In this document: piece by piece, positions 63,153 to 64,000 of the stretch
Layout of the letters: each line of letters begins with the position of its first letter
Position numbering within the stretch: the stretch's first letter is position 1
Assembly (NCBI GenBank): GCA_916048095.2
Contig: OU696579.1
Location: 6,342,001-6,406,000, forward strand
DNA from: Sacculina carcini
Lineage: Eukaryota > Arthropoda > Thecostraca > Sacculinidae
Direction: 5' to 3'
DNA length: 64,000 nucleotides
The notes under the pieces: model-generated
Seen by the model: only the letters and a program-made list of their open reading frames with translations
Told to the model about the DNA's origin: nothing
The model's database searches: none
Position numbers and translations under genes: made by a program

Positions 63153-63706
63153 GTGTTTCATTATCACTAACGTAAGTACTGAAGGAAGTTGATGGAAGTG
63201 AACGGATAATGAAACACTTTGTGAAGTGATACATCAATGACGCTTGTTTGACTATTTTGAACAGCTGAGTGTGAATAAACCCACAAACTTTCTGATTCAA
63301 ATAATATATTTTGCTTAATTTAATCATTTGCATTTGCTTTCTGTTGATTTGCTGAATTTTAGTTCATGGATTCATTAATCCATATGGAGCCGCGCTAATC
63401 TCAGCATTGTCGGATTTACACAAATACCACATAAGTACTTTAAGCCGTCCGCTATGGCGAACAAAATGCTCACAGAAAATATATTTTATATTATATAGTC
63501 CTCAACAAATATATTTTAATCCTCTATTCAATTCCAAAACAAACATCACACGGGAAAGGGAATGTCGCTAAAGCGCAATGATTGCATAATGCCTTCTGCT
63601 TCAAGCCTTCCGAGTGAAGCGCAGTGAAGTGCTTCACTCCACCTTCAGCATTGATAATGTAACACTGTGAAGCGCTTCCTAGCGCTTCAGCATTGATAAT
63701 GAAACA
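63153..63706. mobile_element. Possible MITE with GTGTTTCATTATC ends
   Basis: GTGTTTCATTATC near 63155 and its reverse complement at 63694-63706; a second inner copy of GATAATGAAACAC lies at about 63210, and a CTTCAGCATTGATAATG block is duplicated near the right end. No clear target duplication. Confidence 0.4.
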
Positions 63707-63720
63707 CTCACACACTCACA

Positions 63721-63760
<40 letters not shown>

Positions 63761-63763
<3 letters not shown>

Positions 63764-63822
63764 TACATTACATTACATTAAGACATTTATATCGCGCTTT
63801 TCACCCGAGGGTCTCAAAAGCG
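63761..63822 (-). mobile_element. Retroelement 3' end with (TAATG)n tail
   Basis: Minus strand reads AAAAGCGCGATATAAATG into TAATG repeats. A similar AAAGCGC...TTTATTGAG segment is at about 17795-17850. Confidence 0.4.
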
Positions 63823-64000
63823 CTCACACACACACACACACTCAAGCACAAGAGCCATACACATACACAATCACGAACACACACACTCACCTACATACAC
63901 ACACACAAAACAGACAAGTACATATACGCACAAACACAGACACACTCACGTTTACATACTCAAAAACTCAAAAATACACACGCACATACATATTGAATAA
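63823..64000. repeat. CA-rich right edge
   Basis: Short CA runs and CA-rich sequence up to the window end; no gene seen. Confidence 0.6.

Overview
The window is nuclear DNA of a bilaterian invertebrate animal; I cannot name the species. The evidence is spliced animal genes, including a full 11-zinc-finger CTCF (a bilaterian gene as far as is known), short exons with GT-AG introns, a tRNA-derived SINE family, several hAT-type MITE families, LINE fragments and very many (TG/CA)n microsatellites. There are no operons, bacterial signals or CRISPR arrays.

Layout. 695-10147 (+): last 12 exons of an ACK/TNK2-type tyrosine kinase whose N-terminus lies off the left edge. 13019-23537 (+): complete five-exon carboxypeptidase Q (M28). 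24464-30695 (-): complete eleven-exon CTCF, tail-to-tail with carboxypeptidase Q. 31242-32567: decayed pogo/Tigger transposon. 33959-47238 (+): three-exon RBM12/SWAN-type protein with five RRMs and an RS-rich region. 51114-54702 (+): three-exon heparan sulfate 3-O-sulfotransferase with a LINE-in-SINE nest in its first intron. 55986-58064 (-): XRCC1 in one uninterrupted reading frame. 59528-60175 (-): last exon of an unrecognised membrane protein, with possible upstream exons near 61.7 and 62.9 kb. Every splice junction listed for the first five genes keeps the reading frame.

The genes share no single pathway: signalling, lysosomal/secreted proteolysis, chromatin architecture, RNA binding, Golgi glycan sulfation and DNA repair. 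What they share is intron architecture. Most 3' splice sites sit directly after a (TG)n run on the sense strand, so plus-strand genes show GT repeats and minus-strand genes show CA repeats.

The mobile DNA holds the most unusual signal. A miniature LTR element at 20679-22039 has TG...CA ends, 340-bp LTRs and a perfect 5-bp target duplication. On reading, its two LTRs differ only in the 4-nt loop of a 16-bp hairpin, and that loop is exactly reverse-complemented between them. A second element (48046-49977) and a solo LTR (12031-12432) belong to the same family.
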